A DNA stretch of 64,000 nt from an uncultured Verrucomicrobiota bacterium (GTDB taxonomy: Bacteria; Verrucomicrobiota; Verrucomicrobiia; Verrucomicrobiales; Verrucomicrobiaceae), in the NCBI GenBank assembly GCA_903848465.1, contig CAINGK010000173.1, forward strand, positions 1 to 64,000, read 5' to 3'. Below the pieces are notes generated by a model, which saw nothing but the letters and a program-made list of their open reading frames with translations, did no database searches and was not told the origin of the DNA. Below, piece by piece: positions 8,521-15,980 of the stretch. The position numbers and the translations under genes are program-made. Position 1 is the stretch's first letter. Every line of letters starts with the position of its first letter.

Positions 8521-9378
8521 ATGGCTGATTTACACGGTTACGAACTCCTCGATAGCGGCGCATTTCAAAAGCTGGAGCGCTTTGGCAGCGTCGTGCTCTC
8601 ACGTCCCTGCGCCCAGGCGGTCTGGCAGCAGACCCGGCCTAAAGCTGACTGGCAGAAAGTCACTGCCACCTTTTTCCGTGATGGCGGCAATCAATGGCGT
8701 GGGCGCGACAATCTGCCAGAGACTTGGGCCATTGAGGTCGATGGCACCAAGTTTCAGCTCAGCTCAACCGACTTCGGCCACCTCGGCATCTTTCCCGAAC
8801 AGCGTGACCAATGGCGGCGCATCCGCGAAGTCTGCACGGAGTACGCCAAACGCCACAACCGCCCGGCGCGGGTGCTGAATCTCTTTGCCTACTCGGGTGG
8901 TAGCACCTTGGCAGCGGCACTCGCTGGGGCGGAGGTTTGCCATGTGGATGCCTCCAAGGGCATGGTCGATTGGGCGCGCAAGAACGCGGCGCTCAATGGC
9001 CTGGAAGAAAAGCCGGTGCGCTGGATCGTGGATGACGTGACCAAGTTTCTGGAGCGTGAACTGCGGCGCGACCGGCAGTACGATCTGCTCATTCTTGATC
9101 CGCCGAGCTATGGCCGTGGCGCGAAAGGGGAGGTCTTCAAAATCGAAAACGACCTGCCACCGCTGCTTTCGCTGCTGTGCAAACTGATGTCGCCTGAACC
9201 GCTCGGCGTACTGCTGTCCTGCCACACGCCGGAACTGACGCCCATATCGCTGCATCACCTGCTGCAGCAGCAGTTTGGCCGCAATGGCGGCAAGGTGGAG
9301 CATGGCGAGATGCAACTCCGTGGCGCAGTCGGAGTCCTGCCCCTGCCTAGCGGCAGCTTTGCCTGGTGGCTGGCGTGA
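8521..9378 (+). CDS. Class I SAM-dependent methyltransferase, RlmI-like
   Basis: A 285-residue protein with an N-terminal domain starting YELLDSGAFQKLERFG, then a Rossmann methyltransferase core. Motif I is VLNLFAYSGGSTLAAALAG, an acidic residue follows in HVDASKGMVDWARKN, and motif IV is LILDPPSYGRGAKGE. The DPPSY motif is typical of nucleic-acid methyltransferases such as RlmI and RlmK/L, so an rRNA or other RNA substrate is likely but unproven. It starts nine bases after gpsA and may share its transcript. A clear paralog at 55603 has lost DPPSY. Confidence 0.8.
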   Translation: MADLHGYELLDSGAFQKLERFGSVVLSRPCAQAVWQQTRPKADWQKVTATFFRDGGNQWRGRDNLPETWAIEVDGTKFQLSSTDFGHLGIFPEQRDQWRRIREVCTEYAKRHNRPARVLNLFAYSGGSTLAAALAGAEVCHVDASKGMVDWARKNAALNGLEEKPVRWIVDDVTKFLERELRRDRQYDLLILDPPSYGRGAKGEVFKIENDLPPLLSLLCKLMSPEPLGVLLSCHTPELTPISLHHLLQQQFGRNGGKVEHGEMQLRGAVGVLPLPSGSFAWWLA

Positions 9379-9421
9379 TTGAGCATTCGACATTCCGCCT
9401 TCGGCATTCGACAATTCCGCA
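9379..9421. repeat. Intergenic CATTCGACATTCC-type word repeat
   Basis: Between two plus-strand genes the words gcattcgacattccg (9383-9397) and gcattcgacaattccg (9404-9419) form a near-perfect tandem pair. Related words recur at 15895-15980 and in looser form near 35715-35755. Function is unknown. Confidence 0.5.
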
Positions 9422-10342
9422 ATGCTTCCGTTTCTCCTCCGCCGCGCCCTCAGCAGCGTGATCGTGATCTTCTGCGTGATCTCGATCACGTTCGTGCTTG
9501 CACGGATCACGAAAGGCGGGCCGTTTGACAAGGAGAAGGAACCGCCGCCGCACATCAAGGAGGCTCTGCTCACGCGCTACAAGCTCAACGGTACGGTGTG
9601 GGACCAATACACCGCCTACGTCGGCTCGCTGGTGCGGTTTGATCTCGGATTGTCCACACGCTACCGCGACTGGCGGGTCGCGGAACTGCTGCAGCAAAAG
9701 ATGCCGAATTCGTTCGCGCTGGGATCGCTGGCCTTTGTGATCGCGAGCTGCGCGGGTGTGGTGCTGGGCAGTCTCGCTGCAATGAAGAAAGACACCTGGA
9801 TCGACCGCACGGCGATGTTTGGCGCGCTGCTGTCCATCTCGATTCCGTCCTTCATCAGTGGGCCGTTCCTGATCGCCATCTTTGCGCTCTGGCTCGGCTG
9901 GCTGCCGGTGGGCGGCTGGGGCACGGTGTCGCAGATGATCCTGCCCGCGCTCTGTCTCGCGGCACCTTACATCGCCTACGTCGCGCGTTTGATGCGCAAC
10001 AGCCTGCTGGATGTGCTGAAGAGCGACTTCCTGCGCACCGCACGCGCCAAAGGGCTCACGGAAACGCAGGCCGTGGTCAGGCATGCTGTCAAAGTGGCCA
10101 TCCTGCCCGTGGTCACCTTCCTCGGGCCGCTGGCGGCGCATCTGCTCACGGGTTCGATGATCGTCGAGAGCGTCTTCAACATCTCCGGGGCCGGCATGAT
10201 CTTCGTGAACTCGATTCAGAATCGCGATGTCTTCCTGCTCGGCGGAGCGGTCATTGTGTACTGCGTGCTGCTCGTGCTCTTCAACCTGTTCGTGGACGTG
10301 CTCTACACGCTGCTGGACAAACGCATCAAACTTTATGCCTGA
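9422..10342 (+). CDS. Oligopeptide/dipeptide-type ABC transporter permease (DppB/OppB family)
   Basis: A 306-residue inner-membrane permease. It starts with the family-typical LRRALSSVIVIFCVISITFVLARI helix (part shown: SSVIVIFCVISITFVLAR). It has about six membrane segments and the permease loop ARAKGLTETQAVVRHAVKVA that contacts the ATPase. The usual C-terminal helix and short basic tail (LLDKRIKLYA) are present. It overlaps the second permease by eight bases. No substrate-binding protein or ATPase gene is nearby, so those parts must come from elsewhere. The substrate may be peptides or another small molecule. Confidence 0.88.
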   Translation: MLPFLLRRALSSVIVIFCVISITFVLARITKGGPFDKEKEPPPHIKEALLTRYKLNGTVWDQYTAYVGSLVRFDLGLSTRYRDWRVAELLQQKMPNSFALGSLAFVIASCAGVVLGSLAAMKKDTWIDRTAMFGALLSISIPSFISGPFLIAIFALWLGWLPVGGWGTVSQMILPALCLAAPYIAYVARLMRNSLLDVLKSDFLRTARAKGLTETQAVVRHAVKVAILPVVTFLGPLAAHLLTGSMIVESVFNISGAGMIFVNSIQNRDVFLLGGAVIVYCVLLVLFNLFVDVLYTLLDKRIKLYA

Positions 10343-11321
10343 GGCCGCCGCTCCAGCATCCATCGCAAGGCCAGACGGCTGGCAGATACTGAAGCGCAAT
10401 CGTGCGGCGCTCATCGCTCTCGGGTTTCTGGTGGGCTTATCGCTCATCGCCATCGTGGTGCCGGTGCTGCTACCAGCGGAGCTGAAGGTCACCAGCAGCG
10501 CCTCGTTTGTACCGCCCATGCAGCATGCGGTGGAAACCCATGCCACCCATCTCCTCGGCACGGATGTGAACGGGCAGGACATGCTTTATCGCCTGCTGTC
10601 CGGCGCGCGTGTTTCCCTCGGCGTGGGCTTGGTCGGTGCGCTCATCAGCCTCGGCATCGGCACACTTTATGGCATGATCAGCGGCTATGCAGGCGGTCGG
10701 ATTGATGGCGTGATGATGCGCACGATTGAGGTGCTGCAGTCGGTGCCGCGCATCCTGTTCATCATGATCCTCATCGCCGCGCTCGATGATTACGTGAAGG
10801 AATGGATCGACGGCTGGCGACTCGCCGCGCAGGCGCGCAACTGGGCAGACCTGGCTAAAACCATCAGCGATGTGAAGGCCTACTCGAAGGTGCTGGTGAT
10901 GATCGTGTCGCTAGGGCTTGTGGAATGGCTCACGATGGCGCGTATCGTGCGTGGCCAGGTGCTCGTGCTGCGGGAGATGACCTTCGTCACCGCCGCGCGC
11001 GCGATGGGCCAGAGCCCGTGGGGCGTGCTGCGTCGGCATCTGCTGCCCAACCTGAGCACCATCATCCTCACCTACCTCACGCTCACGATTCCTGCGGTCA
11101 TTCTCGATGAGTCCTTCCTGAGCTTCCTGGGACTCGGCATCGAAGATCCCGCCGCAAGCTGGGGCTCGCTACTCAAGGACGGCGCACAGGTCATCAACCC
11201 GCTCGAAAGCAAATGGTGGCTGCTGGTATTTCCCGCGTTACTCATGGCCACCAGCCTCCTCGCCCTCAACTTCCTCGGTGATGGCTTGCGCGATGCGTTT
11301 GATCCCAAGAGCGGGGAGTAG
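10335..11321 (+). CDS. Oligopeptide/dipeptide-type ABC transporter permease (DppC/OppC family)
   Basis: A 328-residue second permease that pairs with the gene before it. The chosen ATG at 10335 starts MPEAAAPASIARPD just before the conserved cytoplasmic lead-in and first helix (LIALGFLVGLSLIAIVVPVL). Other marks are LLGTDVNGQDMLYRLLSGAR, a hallmark of OppC/DppC, and the ATPase-contact loop TAARAMGQSPWGVLRRHLLPN. The ORF opens earlier at 10227, but that part lies inside the first permease in another frame. An insert around VKEWIDGWRLAAQARNWADL lies between two helices and is longer than usual. Confidence 0.9.
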   Translation: MPEAAAPASIARPDGWQILKRNRAALIALGFLVGLSLIAIVVPVLLPAELKVTSSASFVPPMQHAVETHATHLLGTDVNGQDMLYRLLSGARVSLGVGLVGALISLGIGTLYGMISGYAGGRIDGVMMRTIEVLQSVPRILFIMILIAALDDYVKEWIDGWRLAAQARNWADLAKTISDVKAYSKVLVMIVSLGLVEWLTMARIVRGQVLVLREMTFVTAARAMGQSPWGVLRRHLLPNLSTIILTYLTLTIPAVILDESFLSFLGLGIEDPAASWGSLLKDGAQVINPLESKWWLLVFPALLMATSLLALNFLGDGLRDAFDPKSGE

Positions 11322-11348
11322 TTTGTAATGCCGAATGGAGATTGAGGA

Positions 11349-11915
11349 TCAAGTTTCGTCCTTGTCCTCGTTCTCCTCATCGGCGAGCTCCTGATCCAGG
11401 GACTTTTCCAACTGTTCCAAGTAAGCGTCCATGTCGGCCTCGTTGATCGCTTGCTGAGCGGCGTGTTCGTCGGGATCAATAACCCAGAGATGCTCCGAAA
11501 TAGTGATCTGGAAGTCGGTGGTCTGCACCACCACGCGGCCGTTGTAGTCGCTGAACCATTCCAGATAGAGCGCATTTTTCATCTCCCAGGGGACTTCATG
11601 CAGCCGCTCCTCTTTGAGGGCCTGCATCCACTCTTCGTCAGGCACCGTGAACTTCTTCACCTTCTGCGAGGCCGTGATGTCTCCCACCGAACCCGATTGC
11701 TTCAGGCGCAGACCTTCATCATATTCCGGCTGCGGCACGGGGTTGGGATTCACAAAGGTCAGCTTCGTCCCGGCGACATCCGGCCAGGCATCGCCACTCA
11801 AGTCGAGAACCATGGGCTGCTCGCGCCCCAGCAGCCAGATGCTGCCGATCACGCGGCCTCTGATGGTGTTGTCGATTTCACCGTGGGTGATGCATTTGTC
11901 GGGTCGCCAGGCCAT
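11349..11915 (-). CDS. Hypothetical protein with acidic C-terminus
   Basis: I do not recognise this protein. From the ATG at 11915 it has 188 residues; the ORF extends to 11957 with a leucine-rich MSCSLQHLTLLLLP lead that could be a short signal-like start. The middle contains SIWLLGREQPMVLDLSG and TVPDEEWMQALKEERLHE. The C-terminus is strongly acidic (LADEENEDKDET). It appears soluble. It is convergent with the OppC-type permease, 27 bases apart. No Shine-Dalgarno decides between the two starts. Confidence 0.6.
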   Translation of the reverse strand: MAWRPDKCITHGEIDNTIRGRVIGSIWLLGREQPMVLDLSGDAWPDVAGTKLTFVNPNPVPQPEYDEGLRLKQSGSVGDITASQKVKKFTVPDEEWMQALKEERLHEVPWEMKNALYLEWFSDYNGRVVVQTTDFQITISEHLWVIDPDEHAAQQAINEADMDAYLEQLEKSLDQELADEENEDKDET

Positions 11916-12037
11916 GGGGAGAAGGAGGAGAGTCAAATGCTGCAGACTGCAACTCAAGATTCAGTCACGTGAAGGTTTGAGGTCATCCAGCATTTAGGAG
12001 ATGGGAGGGGCCTCCGCATGCCTGGCCCTCGGGTTCA

Positions 12038-12283
12038 TCACGGAGCTTCAGTCTTTCCGGGTTGAATCGAAAGCCAGCGCATCGCCTGCCGGACCAGCCG
12101 GTCTTCGACACAGGGATCTGCTGCTACAGTGCGCGCCACATGGCACCACTTCCTGCGCTGTTTCAGTCTCCGGCTCACCAGCACACGGGCCACCAAGCGT
12201 GCCAGTCGCTGGGGTGTGTCCAACCCGCCTGCCGCTGAAATTCGCTGCAGCCGCTCCAAGACCTGGGCGGCGTCAGAATTCAT
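12038..12283 (-). CDS. Possible small basic protein
   Basis: An 81-residue ORF starting MNSDAAQVLERLQRISAAGG and rich in arginine (RRLKQRRKW). Codon third positions look mostly G or C, as in real genes here, and the rest of this 489-base gap (11916-12404) shows nothing else coding. It lies just before the toxin-antitoxin pair on the other strand. I recognise no family. It may be spurious. Confidence 0.3.
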   Translation of the reverse strand: MNSDAAQVLERLQRISAAGGLDTPQRLARLVARVLVSRRLKQRRKWCHVARTVAADPCVEDRLVRQAMRWLSIQPGKTEAP

Positions 12284-12404
12284 AGCGAGCTGTGTTTGCA
12301 CCGAGATCAGTAGCCGCTGAAACCGTAGGCATCAAGCGTGACGAGGGCCGGACAGCGCCGACTCCGCCTCTCGACAAAATCCGCCTTTCAGGTAGAATCA
12401 CCGC

Positions 12405-12680
12405 ATGACAGCCACTGTTGAACGCATCAAACAGGAGATTCGTAATCTGGCCCCAGATGAGGTGGATCAACTGCTGCGTGATTTGCAGAATGAATACACC
12501 ATGCCTTCTCCTGACGGGGATGACGAAGCCTCCATCGAGGCTGAGTGGGATGCGGAGATAGACCGCCGGGTGCAGGAGATTGAAGACGGCAAGGTGGAGC
12601 TGATTTCTGGGGAGGAATTTGAACGTCATGTGGACCAGCTTTTTGCCCAAAGAGGCCTCACTCGCACTCGTCGTGCATGA
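12405..12680 (+). CDS. Addiction-module antitoxin (Unstab_antitox-like)
   Basis: A 91-residue acidic protein. The C-terminal half, WDAEIDRRVQEIEDGKVELI followed by SGEEFERHV, matches the layout of short unstable antitoxins that pair with ParE/RelE toxins (TIGR02574-like). The N-terminal helix region (VERIKQEIRNLAPDEVDQLL) would be the folded part. Its stop overlaps the toxin start by four bases, the usual order and coupling for such pairs. It would neutralise the toxin and probably repress the operon. Confidence 0.75.
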   Translation: MTATVERIKQEIRNLAPDEVDQLLRDLQNEYTMPSPDGDDEASIEAEWDAEIDRRVQEIEDGKVELISGEEFERHVDQLFAQRGLTRTRRA

Positions 12681-12997
12681 CCGCTTACAATGTCCATCCC
12701 GCAGCGCGTGAAGAATTCGACGCAGCCTTCGACCACTATGTGCGCATTGATCCCGAGCTGGCGGATGATTTCGATGCCACCTTCTTTCGTTGTCTGGGTG
12801 TGATCATTAGCAGCCCGCTGCTGTTCAACATCCGTCGCATCTCCGTGCGCCGAGTGAATCTGAAGCCTCGATTCAGCGAGTATTACATCGCCTACATGAT
12901 TTGGCAGGAGAAGGTCGTGATCCTCGCCATAGCTCATGCCAAACGTCGCCCCTACTACTGGCGCAAGCGCATTGGCGAGGCGAAAGAGATGTTCTGA
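12677..12997 (+). CDS. ParE/RelE-type toxin
   Basis: A 106-residue basic protein with the layout of the ParE branch: VHPAAREEFDAAFDHY at the start, RRVNLKPRFSEYYIAYMIWQEKVVILAIAHAKRRPYYW at the end (short parts: FSEYYIAYMIW, AIAHAKRRPYYW). ParE toxins poison gyrase, whereas RelE toxins cut mRNA on the ribosome; sequence alone favours ParE. It is coupled to the antitoxin by an ATGA overlap. Both ORFs look full length, so the module may be active. Confidence 0.8.
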   Translation: MTAYNVHPAAREEFDAAFDHYVRIDPELADDFDATFFRCLGVIISSPLLFNIRRISVRRVNLKPRFSEYYIAYMIWQEKVVILAIAHAKRRPYYWRKRIGEAKEMF

Positions 12998-13032
12998 ATG
13001 AGGGCTGTGAGATTTGAAGATCGGGAGTGGCC

Positions 13033-15837
13033 TTAATGCGCCTGCAACCAGTTCAAGCCCGTCCCTGCTTCGACTTCCACTGGCACGCCTTTGAGGGGGA
13101 GCGCGTTTTTCATCGCATCTAGGATGATGGTGCGTGCTTGTTCGACTTCACTCTCGGGCATTTCGAAGAGCAGTTCGTCGTGAACCTGGAGGAGCATGCG
13201 GGTTTGCAGGCCTGCTTTGGTCAGGGCGGCATCGACGTGGATCATGGCGAGCTTGATCATGTCGGCGGCGGTGCCCTGGATGGGGGTGTTCATGGCGACG
13301 CGTTCGGCCTGGCCGCGGATGGTGGCGTTGGCGCTGGTGAGATCGCGGATGGCGCGGCGGCGGCCGGTGAGGGTTTCGACGTAGCCGCATTGCTTGGCAT
13401 CTTCGACGATCTTCTCCATGAAGCGCTTCACGCCGGGGAACTGCTTGAAGTAGTTGTCGATGATGGTGGCGGCCTCGCCGCGTGGAATGCCGAGACGCTG
13501 GCTCAGGCCAAAGGCGGAGATGCCGTAGATGATGCCGAAGTTGACCATCTTGGCAGTGCGGCGCATCTCGGGCAGTACGCCGTCGAGTTCCACGCCATAG
13601 ACGCGCGCGGCCGTGGCTTGATGGATGTCGAGACCGTTGGCAAAGGCTTCGATCATGGCCTGGTCACCACTGAGCGCTGCCATGACGCGGAGTTCGATCT
13701 GGGAGTAGTCGGCGCTCATTAGCACCCAGCCGTCAAAGCCTGGCACGAAGGCTTTGCGAATCTCGCGACCGAGATCGCTGCGGATGGGGATGTTTTGCAG
13801 GTTGGGATTGCTGCTCGCCATGCGCCCGGTCGCGGCCATGAGCTGGTGAAACGTGGTATGAATGCGGCCCGTGACGCGTGAAACGGCATGCGGCAGCGCT
13901 TCGACGTAGGTGTTGTTGAGCTTGGTGACTTCGCGGTAGTCGAGGATGTCGTGAATGATCGGGTGCAGGCCCATGAGGGACTGCAGCACCTGCTCGTTCG
14001 TTTGATACTGGCCGGTGGCGGTCTTCTTTGGTTTCTCGATGAGCTTGAGGCGATCAAACAGCACTTCACCGAGCTGCTTAGGGCTGTTGAGGTTGAAGGG
14101 CCCGCCGGCGTTTTCCTGGATGCGCTTTTGCAGTTCGGCGGCTTTCTTGTCGAGTTCGACGCCGTATTCGCGCAACGCCTGCACGTCGATCTTCACGCCA
14201 AAATTTTCCATCTTGGTAAGGACGGGCAGCAAGGGGCATTCAACGACGTCGAAGACGTACTGCTGCTCCTTCAATTCGAGGCGCATCTTGGCGGCGAGCT
14301 GCCAGGTCACATCCGCGTCTTCGGCTGCATAGTCGGCCACCTTGCGGGCATCTTCTGCCGCGACATCGGCCATGGTGGACTGGCTAAAGAGATCGTCTTT
14401 CTGCGTGCCAATGAGCGCTGTGATCGGCACAGGGGTGTAGTGCAGATACGATTCCGCGAGGTAATCCATGCCATGGCGCTGATCGGGATCGATGAGCGAA
14501 TGCGCGAGCATGGAATCGAAATAGGGGCCAGCCACTTCGACGCCATGCGCGAGCAGCACACTGAGGTCGAACTTGAGGTTGTGGCCGATCTTCTCGACTC
14601 CTGCGCCGATGAAGAGGGCGCGAAATTCTTCGAGCACCGCCTTTGCGGCTGCCTTCTCGCGTGGGAAGAGCACGAACCAGCCTGCATGTGCCTGCCATGA
14701 AAAGGCGATGCCGACGATCTGCGTATCGCGTGGGTCCAGCCCGGTGGTTTCGAGGTCGAAGCAGAAGGACTTCAGCGGGGTGAGCTGTGCGATGAGTTGC
14801 TGGCGCTCCTCGGCGCTTTGCACGAGATGATACTCGTGCGGAACGTCGGCGATGGTGCGGAGCTTCGCAATTGCAGGCGCGGCAAAGAGATCCTCTGCGG
14901 CTGGCGCAGCTTCGGTTGAGGCGCTGTCAGCCTGCTCCAGTTTGCGGCTGCGACCAGCTTTGAACTCATCACCATAAACACGACGGCCAAGGGCATTGAA
15001 TTCGAACTCGGTGAAGAAGGCTTTCAGCGCTTCATCGTTGTGCGGCTTGAGGATGAGATCAGCCACCTGCGCGTCATAGGGCGCATCCACGAAGATGGTG
15101 GCGAGCTTCTTGGAGAGCAGTGCATCCGCCGTGCTGGCTTCCAGTTTTTCCTTCTGCTTGCCTTTGAGCTGGGCGGTGTTGGCAATGAGGTTTTCAACGC
15201 TGCCAAACTGCTGGATGAGCGCGGTGGCGGTTTTTTCGCCGAAGCCTTTCACACCGGGGATGTTATCGACGGCGTCACCCATGAGAGCGAGGATGTCGAT
15301 GACCTGCTCCGGGCGCTCGATGCCCCAGCGCTCGCAGATTTCCTTCACGCCAAGGATTTCCACATCCGCACCGGAGCGTCCCGGTTTGTAGATTTTGACG
15401 TGGTCGGAGACAAGTTGGCCGAAGTCCTTGTCCGGGGTGACCATGAAGGTTTCGATGCCTTCCTTCTCCGCGCGTTTGGCCATGATGCCGATGATGTCGT
15501 CGGCCTCGTAGCCGTCGCGTACGAGGATCGGCACGTTCATGGCCTCCATGAGGCGCTTGATCTGCGGGATGGCCATGCTGATGTCCTCTGGCATCTCCTC
15601 GCGCTGGGCCTTGTAAGCGGGGAACATCTCATGGCGTGGCGTGGGCGCAGAGGTGTCCAAGGCCACCGCGAGATGCGTGGGCTGCTGGTTTTTGAGGATG
15701 TCGAGCAGCGTGTTGGCAAAGCCGTAGAGCGCGGACGTGTTCACGCCATCGCTGGTGCGGATGGGGGCTTTGATGAAGGCAAAGTGCGCGCGGTAAAGCA
15801 GTGCGAAGCCGTCGAGGAGGAAGAGGCGTTGGGACAT
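13033..15837 (-). CDS. polA: DNA polymerase I
   Basis: A 934-residue enzyme for DNA repair and primer removal. It has an N-terminal 5'-3' nuclease (LFLLDGFALLYRAH start; GVKGFGEKTA helix-hairpin-helix). A 3'-5' exonuclease domain lies around residue 350 with intact acidic residues (FDLETTGLD, HNLKFDLSVL, YAAEDADVTW). The polymerase domain carries motifs A (SADYSQIELR), B (RRTAKMVNFGIIYGIS) and C (LQVHDELLFE). Proofreading therefore looks functional, unlike Taq-type enzymes. The ORF reaches 15963, but the extra 42 residues translate the CATTCG-type repeat. The ATG at 15837 starts right at the conserved domain. Confidence 0.96.
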   Translation of the reverse strand: MSQRLFLLDGFALLYRAHFAFIKAPIRTSDGVNTSALYGFANTLLDILKNQQPTHLAVALDTSAPTPRHEMFPAYKAQREEMPEDISMAIPQIKRLMEAMNVPILVRDGYEADDIIGIMAKRAEKEGIETFMVTPDKDFGQLVSDHVKIYKPGRSGADVEILGVKEICERWGIERPEQVIDILALMGDAVDNIPGVKGFGEKTATALIQQFGSVENLIANTAQLKGKQKEKLEASTADALLSKKLATIFVDAPYDAQVADLILKPHNDEALKAFFTEFEFNALGRRVYGDEFKAGRSRKLEQADSASTEAAPAAEDLFAAPAIAKLRTIADVPHEYHLVQSAEERQQLIAQLTPLKSFCFDLETTGLDPRDTQIVGIAFSWQAHAGWFVLFPREKAAAKAVLEEFRALFIGAGVEKIGHNLKFDLSVLLAHGVEVAGPYFDSMLAHSLIDPDQRHGMDYLAESYLHYTPVPITALIGTQKDDLFSQSTMADVAAEDARKVADYAAEDADVTWQLAAKMRLELKEQQYVFDVVECPLLPVLTKMENFGVKIDVQALREYGVELDKKAAELQKRIQENAGGPFNLNSPKQLGEVLFDRLKLIEKPKKTATGQYQTNEQVLQSLMGLHPIIHDILDYREVTKLNNTYVEALPHAVSRVTGRIHTTFHQLMAATGRMASSNPNLQNIPIRSDLGREIRKAFVPGFDGWVLMSADYSQIELRVMAALSGDQAMIEAFANGLDIHQATAARVYGVELDGVLPEMRRTAKMVNFGIIYGISAFGLSQRLGIPRGEAATIIDNYFKQFPGVKRFMEKIVEDAKQCGYVETLTGRRRAIRDLTSANATIRGQAERVAMNTPIQGTAADMIKLAMIHVDAALTKAGLQTRMLLQVHDELLFEMPESEVEQARTIILDAMKNALPLKGVPVEVEAGTGLNWLQAH

Positions 15838-15894
15838 TGGCGGAGAGTCTAGGCAGACAGGGGAGGGGCGCAAATGGTGGTCTGAGGGCGTGGC

Positions 15895-15980
15895 GCGAAT
15901 GACGAATGACGAATGAATTCCGAAGCGCGAATGGTTGGATGTCAGCCATTCGTCATTTCGCATTCTGCATTCGTCATTTT
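15895..15980. repeat. Inverted CGAATGAC / GTCATTCG repeat cluster
   Basis: Two overlapping copies of aatgacgaatg (15898-15908, 15905-15915) face two copies of cattcgtcatt (15947-15957, 15968-15978). Together they could fold into a long hairpin in the gap between the Kef gene stop and polA. The words are related to the repeat at 9379-9421. Confidence 0.6.
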
